A stretch of DNA of 64,000 bases from Eublepharis macularius (lineage: Eukaryota > Chordata > Lepidosauria > Squamata > Eublepharidae), in NCBI RefSeq assembly GCF_028583425.1, contig NC_072793.1, positions 173,205,681 to 173,269,680 of the forward strand, written 5' to 3'. Made by a program: the position numbers and the translations under genes. The notes beneath the pieces are model-generated. The model was given only the letters and a program-made list of their open reading frames with translations. It did no database searches and had not been told where the DNA came from. Positions 34,735 through 46,584 of the stretch are shown here, in pieces. How positions within the stretch are numbered: the first letter of the stretch is position 1; every line of letters starts with the position of its first letter.

Positions 34735-34850
34735 TCAGATGAGTCGCCACGTTGGTTTGTAGTAGAACAACAAAATTTGGGCCTTGTAGCCCCTTGAAGA
34801 TCAACTAAATTTGCAGAGAATGAGCTTTCAAGAGCCAGAGAGAGTAAGAG
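34735..34850 (+). repeat. Penelope-like element fragment
   Basis: Shortened copy of 7605-7785, interrupted at about 34845 by an unrelated GAGTAAGAAGGTTTAATTG repeat. Confidence 0.45.
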
Positions 34851-35449
34851 TAAGAAGGTTTAATTGTATATGGCCAAAGGCCGTCACAATACAAAGTTAA
34901 GCCAGAGACAGTCAGCTCTGTTTAATCAGAAACAAGCCCCCCTGTATTTTTAGGATATCGCTATGTTATTGGCACAGATAAAGTACTTTACATAAAGGGG
35001 TGGCAGCTCTCTGGCATGGAGGCCACCTCCTGGCCTTCCGTCATGGTGCCAGTGGTCCTCGAGGGCTCCCCCTAGCCTCAGATGTGGAGTGAGGGGGCTG
35101 GGTTTCATCAACCCTAGCTACCCCTTGCCTCCTGGAGGGTGGCTTTTGACCAGCAGATCCTACCCTCCTCACCTCCCCAGCCCACCCTCATCTGCTATCC
35201 CTTGGCCCACCCTCCAGGCCTTGCCCCAACACACTGCCCAGCACCTGGGATAATGGTTGCAGCACTGCACGCCCCAGCCTCCAACCACCCACTGCTTCCT
35301 CAAAGTCTCAGGTGGCTTCTGCCCTGCCAGCTACACCCCTAGGCATATTCGGGGCCAGCTTCACTACCCTGCTGGAGTGAGGTCTGCAGCCTGGGATGGG
35401 GCTGGCAGTGCGTCTGAGGCACAACTTTTGCCTCCAGTGGCATGCCGGT

Positions 35450-36190
35450 GTAACCTGTTTTGTTCAAGGAACAACATCAAATAAATAGATGTATCTAATT
35501 TGAGAACTGGGAGAGTTCATCATGTCTATGACAGTGAGATCCCACCTTGTGACACTTGCATTTATAAAAAATAACAATGAACAAACTTGGAAAAGAAAAC
35601 ATCTTATTTGGAACAATACAATAATAGAGCATATGCAACAATCATGTTACAAAACAGGCTTGTTTTGCTCAAGCAGACCCAGGTCTCCGTCTTTCTGACA
35701 TCCATTAGCTAGCCCCTTGAACTGCAGCAACTTGTAGCTGTGCTCTACGTTGAGGTGCCTTCTGTTCTTCACAGGAGTCTATAACATTAATAGAGAGTTC
35801 ATGAAAGGAGTGCTTCTGAGGAGACAGCACTTCTCCCTGCAGTTTCAGGCCCTCCAGTCTCTCAAGGAAAATTGCACCTTTTTTTTCCTTATTAGGTATA
35901 CCCCAACTCTTTATCTCCCTCTGGTGGACAAGGGTTACACCAGCTCTCAGCATCATTGGGCAGCACTCACTGGCTCCTATTGTGGCTGCCGTGGGTCTGG
36001 CCTCTTGGGGCTGGCCTGGCTCTGTCGGCCTCCTGGCTGGGAGAGGAGGCTCAGTGGTCCTTCGCAGAGTTGCTGTCCGGGTTCCAGATGGGGAGAGCAG
36101 TGGCTCCCCTGGCTGTGTCTAAAGTCCAGGCCAGCCGCCATTGCTTGCTCCAGACAAAAGCCACCACCAGCATCATACTAAAAACTCAAA
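35450..36190. other. Gene D intron 1, unassigned insertion
   Basis: About 35460-35920 has no counterpart in the B and C cassettes. Homology returns near 35950. No coding or repeat family recognised. Confidence 0.35.
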
Positions 36191-36736
36191 CCAGGTCTGT
36201 GCCATGATATAATATTAATATAATATATTGAGGGGATACAATAAAACCTCACAAAGTTGTAAATATTGGTACCTAATGGGCAGGAGGGGGGGAGTGAAAT
36301 TTTAAAAATGGAGACAAGAAACCCAGCAGGGGGAATAAACATACACATTGACTTAGAGGAAGCCTGAGCAGGGAAAGACGAGAGTGAATTAAAAAAAAAA
36401 ACAGAGGGGAAGCTGGGCAGGTTTCCTTTGGAACGTTTAGCATCAATCAACGCTTCACACTTCCCCTTCTGCCGGCTCCCCTCCTTGCCCGCTTCGCAGC
36501 TTGCTCCCATTCAGGCAGGCCAACTTGGTCCTGGACCACAGCCACACTGGTGACGACAGGAAGGCGACCAGCTTGGATGGGAAGGACTTTTCTTTCCCTG
36601 CACATACATGGGCTGCAGGGGGAGCCCCGGAGAGGTTGCATTACTGACTTGTGCAGCAGAGAGCTTTTCTTTCTCCCCGCCCCCGCCGGCCCAGTCCTGA
36701 ATGGTTTAGAAGAAGAGTAATGTCCAAGATGCCTTA

Positions 36737-36932
36737 CTTTATTATGCAGCAACAGTCCTTCTACTGTTGCTGCAGCTGCCTCTGAAGCAAGTTTTTAAAA
36801 ACCAAACACCCCATCTGACCTCCAATGGCCAATCAGAAGCCCAGCTGGGGAAATGTCCTGGCCCTGCCCACTTTCTAAAACCACTTGGTGGGCTCCAGGA
36901 AAGGTGCCCGTGGGCGCCATGTTGGGGAACCC
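36737..36932 (+). repeat. hAT-type MITE fragment (3' half)
   Basis: Copy of 9836-10049 in the D cassette, ending CGCCATGTTGGGGAACCCTG. Confidence 0.55.
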
Positions 36933-37065
36933 TGTATTAGACTTGCTGGACTAGGCTTGCCAACCCCCAGGTGGGGCACGGAGATCTCCCAGAATTACAT
37001 CCCATCAGATGTCAGAAATTAGTTCCCCTGGAGAAAATGGCTCCCTCTCTTTCTTGCCCTCCCAG

Positions 37066-37152
37066 GCAGCAGCAAAAAGTCACCTTTGACACCTTCAGCC
37101 ATCATCTCCTCCACGTGGTGAAATGAAAAGAGCCGCCATGCAACCCGCTCAG
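37066..37152 (+). CDS. Gene D start exon (coding 37123-37152)
   Basis: Acceptor CTCCCAG, donor GTACGA at 37153. ATG at 37123 gives MKRAAMQPAQ, ending in phase 0. One residue differs from genes B and C (Thr to Ala). Confidence 0.75.
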
Positions 37153-37517
37153 GTACGAGGACGGGGGGTGTCACTGGGGCAATGTGAAGCAGAGGGCAGG
37201 GACGTCTCCTTCTTCGTTACAAACTTCAGTTTCTGTCAATTTTGTGATAGAAAGTTTGCATGTTTGCATTCTCTTTTACGGAGAGGAGAACATCCTGATG
37301 CTTGGGTACTCCTTCTCCCATAATCCCTGGTGGCAGGATGTGAGGTCATTCCTTTCCCGCCTCCATGGAGAGGGAGGGCTCCTCCTTTCTTCAGTTCTTT
37401 TCCTAACCTCTTTACGAGTGCAGGACTCTGCTGGAGCTCTGACTGCTTGTAAAATGGATACAGTTTTGTTTCCTTTTTTAATTTGTAATTCAATGTCACC
37501 TAAAAGAATATATATAG

Positions 37518-37769
37518 CAATAATAATAATAACATTCAATTTATATACTGCTCTTCCGAACACTTAATGCCCACTCAGAGTGGTTTACAAAGTATGTTAT
37601 TATCCCCACAACAATAATCATGCTGTGAGGTGGGTGGGGCTGAGAGAGCTCCTAGAAGCTGTGACTGATCCAAGGTCACCCAGCTGGCTTCAGGCGGAGG
37701 AGTGGGGAATCAAACCCAGTTCTCCAGATTGGAGTCTCGCGCTCTTAACCACTACACCAAACTGGCTCT
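37518..37769 (-). repeat. tRNA-derived SINE
   Basis: Reverse orientation, tail first (CAATTTATATACTGCTCTTC) and tRNA-like head last (CACTACACCAAACTGGCTCT). It lies between the start exon and KRAB-A of gene D and is absent from this position in genes B and C. Confidence 0.85.
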
Positions 37770-37797
37770 ATAGTTAAAAATAGGTTAAAAACTGTAA

Positions 37798-38103
<306 letters not shown>

Positions 38104-38545
38104 TGATGTCTGCCACCTTCCGTGATCCTTCCTCTGAAGTGGGAGGTGTTCTCAGTTCTCCTTGCAGGTTGGAGCCTCCAGCTTTATAGCCCTGAGGAGG
38201 TGCCAAGCAAAGCTTGGCCTAGAGAAGGTGGGGTGGTCTAAGCAGGTACTTCCTGCCAGTCTGGGCCTTGCCTTTCCTGGGCTGAGATCCAGCAGTGGAA
38301 GGAGCTCTGCTGGTTTTTCTGCCACTGATGTATTCTCAGCTGGCTCTTCAATCTTCGCTTGGCAGGGAGTAGGCATAAAACCCCAGGGCCAGATGCATTA
38401 TTCTTGACTGCATACTGTACTCCGGCTGGCTGCTATTACTTGTCTGTTATATATTTCTGGAGGAATACAGCCACCATGTCTTGGAATTGATGAGTTTATG
38501 TGCAATTGAAGAATGGTAATTTTCTGTTTCTTTTCTAATAAAAAG

Positions 38546-38650
38546 GACCTCTGATTGCTAAACCTGTCCTCATATCCTGGCTGGAGGAAGAGGAAGAGCA
38601 GTTTCTCCTGATCTCTGATGAAGAGGAGGGAATGGCAGCTAGCAGCCTAG
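38546..38650 (+). CDS. Gene D KRAB-B exon
   Basis: 105 bases, phase 1 in and out, encoding LIAKPVLISWLEEEEEQFLL then ISDEEEGMAASSL. The donor is GTAGGA at 38651. Val replaces Asp in the KPDLISWLE core. This exon shows the longer, probably ancestral 3' end. Confidence 0.88.
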
Positions 38651-40414
38651 GTAGGACTATGTCCTACCTGTGCTTTCTTCCAAGGGCAGGGACTTTACCT
38701 TCACAGCTTCAGCTTCTCCTCAAATGAGCTTGGATGAGTTATGAAAGCTGAAATGGTTCCTGTAGATCTTGAAGATACAAAAATAGGCAATGTCCTCCAG
38801 GTGGGATCGCTTATGCCAAGTCTTGCCAATTATTGCCCACTCTGAGTGGTGTTTGGTCTTTGGCAAGTGTTTTCCTGCCCCCTACATTTTACCACAGTCA
38901 AGACCCAAAGAAAGTTCAGACAGCACTCATATGAACATACTAGCTTGCTACCCGTGCTTCACTATGGTATTTAATTACTTTAAATCCAGTTAAATCCAGT
39001 TATGGATATGTAACATTTTTTGGTTTGTGTGTGTGTATTTAGTTGGATTTATAGTATAATAGCATAGTATCTGAGCTTAACAAAGGTTTGAATAAAGCGA
39101 AGTGTGTTGAGGGGATGAGGTGTGGAATGCTGTGAGCCCCAATCAGCTCACATATGCAAATCACCTTGAAAGGCTGGTCCAATCAGGGAAGAGTGGCCAA
39201 GGTGGCAGTGGGTGCAGAGGCAAGCAGGCAGCAGCCTGCCAGCCACACAGGGAAGCTGTATCCCTTTGGGAAAACACATTTCACCCATTTTTACCCCCTT
39301 GAGGGGTCTTGCAGAAGAAATCCTGGCTTTCCCAGCATATTGTAAACGTAGTCAGGAATGGTTGTTGTGGATTTTCCAGGCTGTATAGCCGTGGTCTTGG
39401 CATTGTAGTTCCTTACTCTTACAGGATGACTCTTACAGGATGACTCAGCCCAACCCCACCCCTCCTGAGTAGATATAAATGACCTGCCAACATCTTTTCC
39501 ACACTGTGACACTGAGAGATCTCTGTCTTTTGGTGCTACACCTCTGAAGATGCCAGCCACAGCTGCTGGCAAAATGTCAGGAACTACAATGCCAAGACCA
39601 CGGCTATACAGCCCAGAAAATCCACAACAACCATCGCTCTCCGGCCGTGAAAGCCTTTGACTGTAGTCAGGAATGATCTGGCTAATGGCTGATTCCATGT
39701 TGTCTGAACAGCTGCTCAGGAACTTGATTTAATACTCCCAAGAAACATTCAGAAGTGTTGTGAGCAGAGCAAGGCAAGACCTGCAAAGAAAATAACCTGG
39801 CAGAGGGTGAGGAGGATGATCAGTTGTCAGTCAGCTTAAAAGGGCAGCCTGTCTGGTCTCGGGTTCAGCTGGATGTAACCCAGTCTCTGGGAGAAAAGCT
39901 GTCCTTCTAGGGAGGCAGGACTGCTTCTCCAGCCAATGGAAATGGAAGGCTGTGGCAGCCATTCTTTCTGCTGCTGGTGGAACTGGAGATGGACAGGAAG
40001 CAAAGTTGTCTCTGTGGTAAGGGACTTCTAACAGCAACCAGAGAGGGGGAATACAGAATACAGTACAGAGCACAATACATGGACTTGTTGAAGCAGCCTT
40101 AATGGAAAGAATCACGTGTTCTTCATCAAGTCCCACTTCTTGTGCTTAATGGCAGGAGGAGGAAGGATGTGGGTTCTCTTACCAACCTCCCAGTTCAATC
40201 CTCTGATCTGTTCCCGCATAGAGAGTCACTGGCTTGCTCCTACACCTTCTCGCAGCTCTTCTGATTTCCAGTTAACAGCAGAGAATGGTCACTCTGCTAT
40301 ATCCACTACTGATTATATTCGCTACTGATCAGCAGTAAATTTAATTCAGTTCCTATTGTCACACTCTGCTATTTTCACTGTGTTCATACCAAATTTCTGT
40401 GTTTTTTTTTTCAG
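38651..40414 (+). other. Gene D KRAB-B to finger intron
   Basis: It contains a reptile repeat beginning GCTTGCTACCCGTGCTTCAC (about 38940-39330, family not named) and a foldback element at about 39360-39632. About 39730-39800 still matches 53630-53680 in gene E. It ends in a T-rich acceptor, TTTTTTTTTTCAG. Confidence 0.6.
39361..39632. mobile_element. Foldback element, 53-bp arms
   Basis: Arms at 39361-39413 and 39579-39632 are reverse complements with two differences over 53 bases (for example GTGGTCTTGGCATTGTAGTT and its complement). About 165 bases lie between them. The outer sequence CGGCCGTGAAAGCCTTTGAC (to about 39661) belongs to the same family. Likely a non-autonomous DNA element. 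Confidence 0.65.
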
Positions 40415-42060
40415 TGAGGGCAACTTGGGAGTCAGTGAATGAAATGGAAAAAGATCAGATAGTGGGTAAAGAAGATAAGTTTCCAGATGTGCAAGAAAAC
40501 ACTGGATATTGTGAAAGATGGTGGAAGAAGGAAGAAAATCAGATGTATAAAGGAAGGAATAATTTCACTCTTTTACAAGGGGATGAAATTCCACTTCTTC
40601 AAAAAACATACAAACGAGACAACAGGAATCAGTGCAATACAAGTGGAGAAAGAACTTCTGAAAATCTGACCATGAATCTGCATTTAAATACCTATGATGG
40701 AGAAGAAATGTTTAAATGCCTAGAGTGTGGGAAAAGCTTTGGGAGGAAATATAAACTTACTGCCCATCAAAGAATTCACACAGGGGAGAAGCCATATAAA
40801 TGCCTGGAGTGTGGAGAAAGCTTTGGATGGAAAAATAAGCTAATATCCCATCAAAGAATTCACACAGGAGAGAAACCATACAAATGTCTGGAGTGTGGGA
40901 AAAGCTTTGGTGCAAAATACAAACTTTCTGCCCATCAAAGAATTCACACAGGGGAGAAACCATATAAATGCTTGGAGTGTGGAAAAGGCTTCAGAGAGAG
41001 TGGAAATCTTACTTCCCATCAAAGAATTCACACAGGGGAGAAACCATATAAATGCCTGGAGTGTGGGAAAAGGTTTGGACGGAAAGATAGCCTAACATCC
41101 CATCAAAGGATTCATATAGGGGAGAAAAGATATAAATGTCTGGAGTGTGGAAAAACCTTCAGTCATAGTGGACACCTTACTAACCATCAAAGAATTCACA
41201 CTGGTGAGAAGCCTTATAAATGCCCAGAATGTGGGAAAAGCTTTGGACGGAAAGATAATTTAATGTCCCATCAGAGAATTCACACAGGTGAGAAACCATA
41301 TAAATGCCCAGACTGTGGGAAAAGGTTTGGATGGAAAAACAATCTAACATCTCATCAAAGAATTCACACAGGAGAAAAACCATATAAATGCCTGGAGTGT
41401 GGAAAGAGATTTAGTGAGAGCGGAAGCCTTACTTCCCATCAAGCGATTCATACAGGGGAGAAACCATATAAATGCCTGGAGTGTGGGAAAACGTTCAGTC
41501 AGAGTGGAGGCCTTACTTGCCATCAAAGAATTCACTCAGGTGTGAAACCATATAGATGTTTGGAGTGTGGAAAAAGCTTCAGTCAGTGTGGAGGCCTTTC
41601 TTCTCATCAAAAAATTCACATAGGTGAAAAAAAATATAAATGCTTGGAGTGTGGAAAATGTTTCAGTCGGAATGGACATCTTACTTACCATGAAAGCATT
41701 CACATAGGGCAAAAACCATATAAATGCCTGGAGTGTAGTAAAAGCTTCAACCACAGTGTAAGCCTTATTATCCATCAAAGCATTCATATGGAAGAGAAGC
41801 CATATAAATGCCTGGAGTGTGGAAAAAGCTTTGGACGGAAAGATAATTTTATGTCCCATCAAAGAATTCACACAGGGGAGAAACCATATAAATGCCCAGA
41901 GTGTGGGAAAAGCTTTGGATGGAAAGATAACCTAACATCCCATCAAAGAATTCACACAGGGGAAAAACCATATAAATGTCTAGAGTGTGGAAAAAACTTC
42001 AGTCAGAGTGGAAGCCTTACTTATCATCAGAGAATTCACACAAGGGATAAAAAAATATAA
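40415..42060 (+). CDS. Gene D: C2H2 zinc-finger terminal exon
   Basis: With the exons at 37066, 37849 and 38546 this gives a 635-residue KRAB-ZNF protein. The linker ([17 protein letters not shown] onward) is of the A/B/C type but diverged. Sixteen C2H2 units follow and all keep the four zinc ligands, including the first, unlike A to C. Finger 14 has Phe for the core Leu. Linkers are mostly TGEKPYKC, with [16 protein letters not shown] and MEEKPYKC variants. The protein ends right after finger 16 (TRDKKI). Likely nuclear repressor; targets unknown. Confidence 0.96.
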
Positions 42061-42340
42061 ATAACTCGAGTGTGGCAAAACTTCCCATCAAAATTCACAC
42101 CTTCCTCCCCCCTCTTCAAATTCACATAAAAGAAAAAAAATATAAAAGCCAGGAGTGGGGAAAGCTTTAGGTGGACTGATAATCTAATATCCCCGGAAAG
42201 AATTCACATTGGGTTGAAAAAATATAAATGATTGGAGTGTGGAGAATGCTTCAGTAGGAGTGTAAACCTTACTTATTAAACAATTCACACAGGGAAAAAC
42301 CACCATAGATATATTCGAAGTGTGGAAAGAAAATTGGGCA
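42061..42340 (+). pseudogene. Degraded finger remnants behind gene D
   Basis: Two to three units on the 84-bp period (for example GGAGTGTGGAGAATGCTTCA at about 42234) carry frame breaks and stops. They are old 3' fingers now outside the coding region. Confidence 0.65.
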
Positions 42341-42366
42341 ATAAAAGTAATACTGCTAACAATAAA
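42340..42366 (+). promoter_or_regulatory. Candidate polyadenylation signals, gene D
   Basis: Two AATAAA hexamers (42340-42345 and 42361-42366) lie about 300 bases after the stop. Confidence 0.4.
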
Positions 42367-42639
42367 AAGATGTCCCTGTCTTTTTGTCTCTCTGAAAATA
42401 AGGTTAGGAGTCTTGAAAATGGCCCCCTGCTATCTGATGATGATGGAATTTACAATGCCAAAATGAATGGAATCAGAATTTAGTGGCCAGGTTATTTCGA
42501 TATTTTCCCCTTGTTATTTGCCATAGAAACAAAGGTTTTCTCACAAGAAGCCGGGAAGGGCCATTAGCACAGACAAGGAGGGTGGAAAATAGCCCCTCTG
42601 TAAAAAAACTATGGGATGGCATTAACACCGTACTCAATC

Positions 42640-42840
42640 AGAGTCCATGTGGTGTACAGGTTAGGATCTAAGAGATCCAGATTCGGATCCCACCTCTGCC
42701 ATGGAAGCTTACTGGGTGAACTTGGCCCCTCTAACATGCCTTGCAGGATTGTTGTGAAGATAAAATGGAGGACAGGAGAATAATGTGATTAACTTTGGGT
42801 CCCATTGGATAGAAAGGCACAGGTTATATTATAAATCTCA
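42640..42840 (+). repeat. tRNA-derived SINE, old
   Basis: Head with GTGGTGTACAGGTTAGGATC, body with CATGCCTTGCAGGATTGTTG and tail with GTGATTAACTTTGGGTCCC. It sits at the place matching the SINE at 3145-3330 behind gene A, so it may be the same ancestral insertion. Confidence 0.65.
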
Positions 42841-44530
42841 TTGTGGATACAGTTTGGAATGCTGTTGCTTCATCCAGCATTATTCAGTTGTTTTGGCAGG
42901 AGGCAGAACTTCTCATTCAGTAGACTAACTGTCCTTAAATATAGTGAGTGCAGCTAGCTACAGGTTTTGCGAGCAGATCCAATGGACATATTTATATTTT
43001 CCATACTGATTTTATCCCAGTGTTAAACGTGGAGCCATTCGCTGCCTGCCAGCATGGTAACAGGCTCTCTTTGAGAGGGCTCAGCATTTTCTGAAAGGCC
43101 TCTCTGATGTCATACACAGCTTTTAAAAAAAGTTTCTAGTTCTCATCACCAATGTGATTGGCTGACATAGGACTGCTGTAGATGACTGACACGGTTGCCA
43201 ACTCTGGCTTTGGCCATTGTTGGAGAATTGGTGTAGTACCATTGCAGAAGAACACACGAAGAGGGTTAGGGAATGGTGTTGTCAGGCAATTCATCCGGCT
43301 CTGAGGATTTCTCTGCGGGCCTAAGGGAGGCACAAGAGCCCAGACTCACACCTGTGGGAGGGTGAAGGGAGGAAAGAGTGGATGTGGGGTTGGAACAGGC
43401 CTGCTAGAATCCATGGGGCACTGACCTCCACTGTTTATGTCTCACAGGAAATCATGGTGGAATCCTTCTTCCAACTCAGACCCTAATTCCTCATGGTAAT
43501 GTGTGCCTCCCCCAATCTCAGATATATCTTTATTTGAGGTAATGTCTGTTCACAGCAACCATAGGGAGGGGAGACGTGAGAGGAGGGGGCTGGAAAATTG
43601 GGGGTTGCAGAAAAAGGAGCACAACAGTCCAAAGCAACAGTCCATGGAAAGGAGCAGCTGTTCTGTTGGCCCACTCCAGAAGCATTGAGGCGAGCCAAGG
43701 AGATTTTGGCACCCCCTTCAGCCCAGCAAAGGCCCAGAAGTCATCAGATCGCTTTGACTCACTGTGAGGGGAACACGGCCAGGGAACCTGAGGGTTCTGC
43801 AGCCCTCTTCTCCTTCCATTCTGACTGAATTTCATAGGCTTGACTGCTGGTTCCCCCCACCCCAAGTCAGTGTTTGGATTTGATGGTGTGTGCTACAGCT
43901 TTGGCAAAGCTTTGGCCTGTGTTTGTGTGTGGGGGGGGAGGCTTCTACCCCTTCTTGGCCAAGGCAGTGAGGCTGAGGGGCCACTTCCTTTCCTTCCACA
44001 GCAGGTGGCCTACTAGATGCACAGCAGATGGGCCGTGGTCCAGGCTGAGGCTGTCTCCCTGGCATCTCCCTACTGCATTTGCTTTATCTCTGCCATCTTT
44101 TCTTTAATTCACCCATTTTTGTGCCTGGGGGCAGCTGCCCCTGAGAAGGATGGGGCTTGCCAGGATCTTCAGTGTGCAGAATAAGTTTTGAACCACCAAG
44201 CCCACTCAGGAAAAAGTATCCACGCTGGCCTCAGGTCCCTCTGAATGAAGCCCACTTCTTCCCTCCTAGGAAAACCTCCTTCATGAGGCCTCCCCATTCT
44301 TTTCATTATTTTTGGGAAGAGCTGAAGTTTTGGGTGTGAACATCCGCCATGAGGGAAGGGGGGATGAGATATGAGGGAATGGAAAGAAAGATGGGGAATT
44401 GAAAATTTGAGGATCATTTACTGAGCAAAAAGGGGGGAAAGGCAGGCCAAAGGAGACAGGAGATTGTCCCGTCTGGGAGGGATCTGCTAGAACTGAGAGA
44501 ACAGTTCAGAGCTCCCCTGTTCTCTATGAA
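42841..44530. other. Intergenic D-E interval
   Basis: About 43005-43140 aligns with the conserved cassette block at 5455-5590. The rest shows no conserved exon. Long frames between 43480 and 44100 overlap on both strands without protein-family features and are discounted. Confidence 0.4.
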
Positions 44531-44536
44531 TTTGCT

Positions 44537-44960
44537 CTTCATGGCCTTGGTCCAGCATACCTACGTACTGCCTCCCTCGCTATGTCCCTCCACGGCAGCT
44601 TCGCTCATCTGAACAGGGTCTCTTGCAGGTGCCAGCCTATATATGGGAGAAACCAACAGCAGCCCATACACAGGCTTTCTCTGTGGTGGCCCCTACTCTA
44701 TGGAACAGCCTGCCTGAGGAGGTCAGGAGAGCCCCCATGCTCCTGGCTTTCTGCAAACAATGCAAAACCAAATTATCCAAAAAGGGTTTTTTTCTCACCT
44801 AGGAGGGCGGTATTGTAGAGAAGAGGTCCCAGATGTTTCACTAATGAGTTAGGAGCCATAGATTTCACCATTATGTTGCCTTACGTGTTATCTGTTGCTT
44901 TAAATATGTACTCCTATATACAACCTGTGCTTCATGCTGTTTAATGTAAGTCCTATAATG
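44537..44960 (+). repeat. L2-type LINE 3' fragment
   Basis: CTTTCTCTGTGGTGGCCCCT, ATGGAACAGCCTGCCTGAGG and CTGAACAGGGTCTCTTGCAG follow the same order as the L2-type C-terminal coding region seen at 61260-61400. Confidence 0.65.
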
Positions 44961-45660
44961 TACCCCTCTCCTTATTAACTTTCACTCACAAAGTTTTTCA
45001 ATGACCTTATAGAAGGTGATAAGAGCCTAGAAAATCATATCAAGCTCCCCAGCAACCAGCCTCTTCCTCTGCGGCTAAGCTCCATACGTTGACTCTGCCC
45101 CAGCTAGTTCTTGCAGATTACAGGCCCACCTGAGAAAAGGCCCTGATCTCGCCATAACTGGTCCTAAGGGGGAGGCCATCTGCAGAATGTAAGGCCCCCA
45201 GAGTGGTGCCTGGCATGTAGAGACGCCCTCTTGGTTCTTGGCTGCCATTTTAGGTTGCCATGGCAACCCCCCCCTCAGTGGAACATCAGCCTAGAGTTGA
45301 GCAATGCTCATTTAGTGCCCTCTGGCAAGCTCCCCCCTCACAGATGTGGCCATTTTGTCCCCCCTCTTTGGGCACTGGAGGCAGCAGCCAGTGATGAAGG
45401 TGGGCCTTTTCTTTATTTCTTTACTACGTTTATAGTTTTCCACTGAACCTCAAAGCAGATCCCACAATGCAAATCCCAGAGGGGGGGTGAGGGTGAACAG
45501 GGGGAGTGACATTATTATGAAGTGACAACTAATAAGCAATGTGCTAGGAGTAGGAATCCAAACATCTGAGTAAGCATTGCCTGTTAGATACGATACAGAG
45601 TGCAGATATGAGTGTTAGATATGATACAGAGTGCAGATAATGCAGAAAAGCTTATACAGT
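44961..45660. other. Intergenic, nothing recognised
   Basis: No conserved exon, splice pair or identifiable repeat apart from a near-exact duplicated phrase (GTTAGATA-GATACAGAGTGCAGAT) at about 45585-45640. Confidence 0.35.
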
Positions 45661-45661
45661 C

Positions 45662-45664
<3 letters not shown>

Positions 45665-45732
<68 letters not shown>

Positions 45733-45733
45733 T
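45665..45733 (+). repeat. (TC)n(AC)n microsatellite
   Basis: About 27 TC dinucleotides run directly into about 7 AC dinucleotides. Confidence 0.95.
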
Positions 45734-46076
45734 GTGATGTTCTCATTTGGTGTCTGAAGTCCTGAGGGACCTTTGAAAGAAAAGGCATAGCCCAGATTCA
45801 AACTGGAAAAAAGGAAAAAGAAAGCAGAGACTCGTGGTCTTCTGTTAAAATAAAAATAATCCTCACGGCATCTTCCAGGCTCCAAGAAATCAAGGCTGGG
45901 AATGGATAAAATCTGATTTTCCACAGTCTCGTTAAAAATCGGCACAATATCGCCTGCCCCTTGAAAGTGGAATATCCTTATAGTGGTATATCCTAAACAG
46001 AGTTACGATCTAAACCCATTCTAAGCCAATTGAAATCCCCAGTGCAATCTTAAGCAGAGTTACTCCAGTCTAAGAG

Positions 46077-46170
46077 TAAAGAGTCCAGTAGCACCTTTAA
46101 GACTAACCAACTTTAGCATAAGCTTCGAGAACCACCGCTCTCTTCGTCAGATGCTCTTCGTCAGATCCAG
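46077..46170 (-). repeat. Penelope-like fragment with hammerhead-type box
   Basis: On the minus strand CTGACGA (complement of 46144-46150) is followed by a GAGAGC/GTTCTC stem, GAA, GCTTATGC and TTAAAGGTGCTACTGGACTC. The CTGACGA box is duplicated at 46158-46164. Confidence 0.6.
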
Positions 46171-46264
46171 TCCAAGAATAACTCTTCTTAGGATTGCACT
46201 GTTAATTTATTTGATGCCGGCGCAGGACGTTTCTCCGCCTCGGAGGCGCCCTTTCCTTCCTCTC

Positions 46265-46430
46265 TCCCTGGTCACTTTTGCACTGGAGTGATTCCTCGCC
46301 AAGGGTTAAAGCGAGAGAGTCCAAACTCCTAGACTGGGGGGGGGAGAAGGAGAGCCATTTCCTGCCCCTCCTTGCAGAAGCCGTCCTTGAGTTTCCAGGC
46401 TGCTGCTTGAATGGCTGGGAGGGATTTGAT
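46265..46430 (+). promoter_or_regulatory. Gene E putative promoter and first-exon region
   Basis: Diverged copy of the promoter block, with AAGGGTTAAAGCGAGAGAG, CCATTTCCTGCCCCTCC and TGCTGCTTGAATGGCTGG motifs. The donor used in B, C and D reads ATGAGC here (46429) instead of GTGAGC, so a different donor must be used. One candidate is CAG then GTAGAG at 46585. Confidence 0.45.
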
Positions 46431-46584
46431 GAGCTCAGAGGGGCTTTGGAGTGGGGAGGGGGCTGCAATGCAGGACCCAAAGCAGATCGGAAGTGGGAGA
46501 GGGGCGATGCAGCAGTGGGGGGCAGAGAGCCCCCTCCCCCCATTCCCACACTGCTTCACCTGGGACTCGCTCCTCCGGCCCCAG

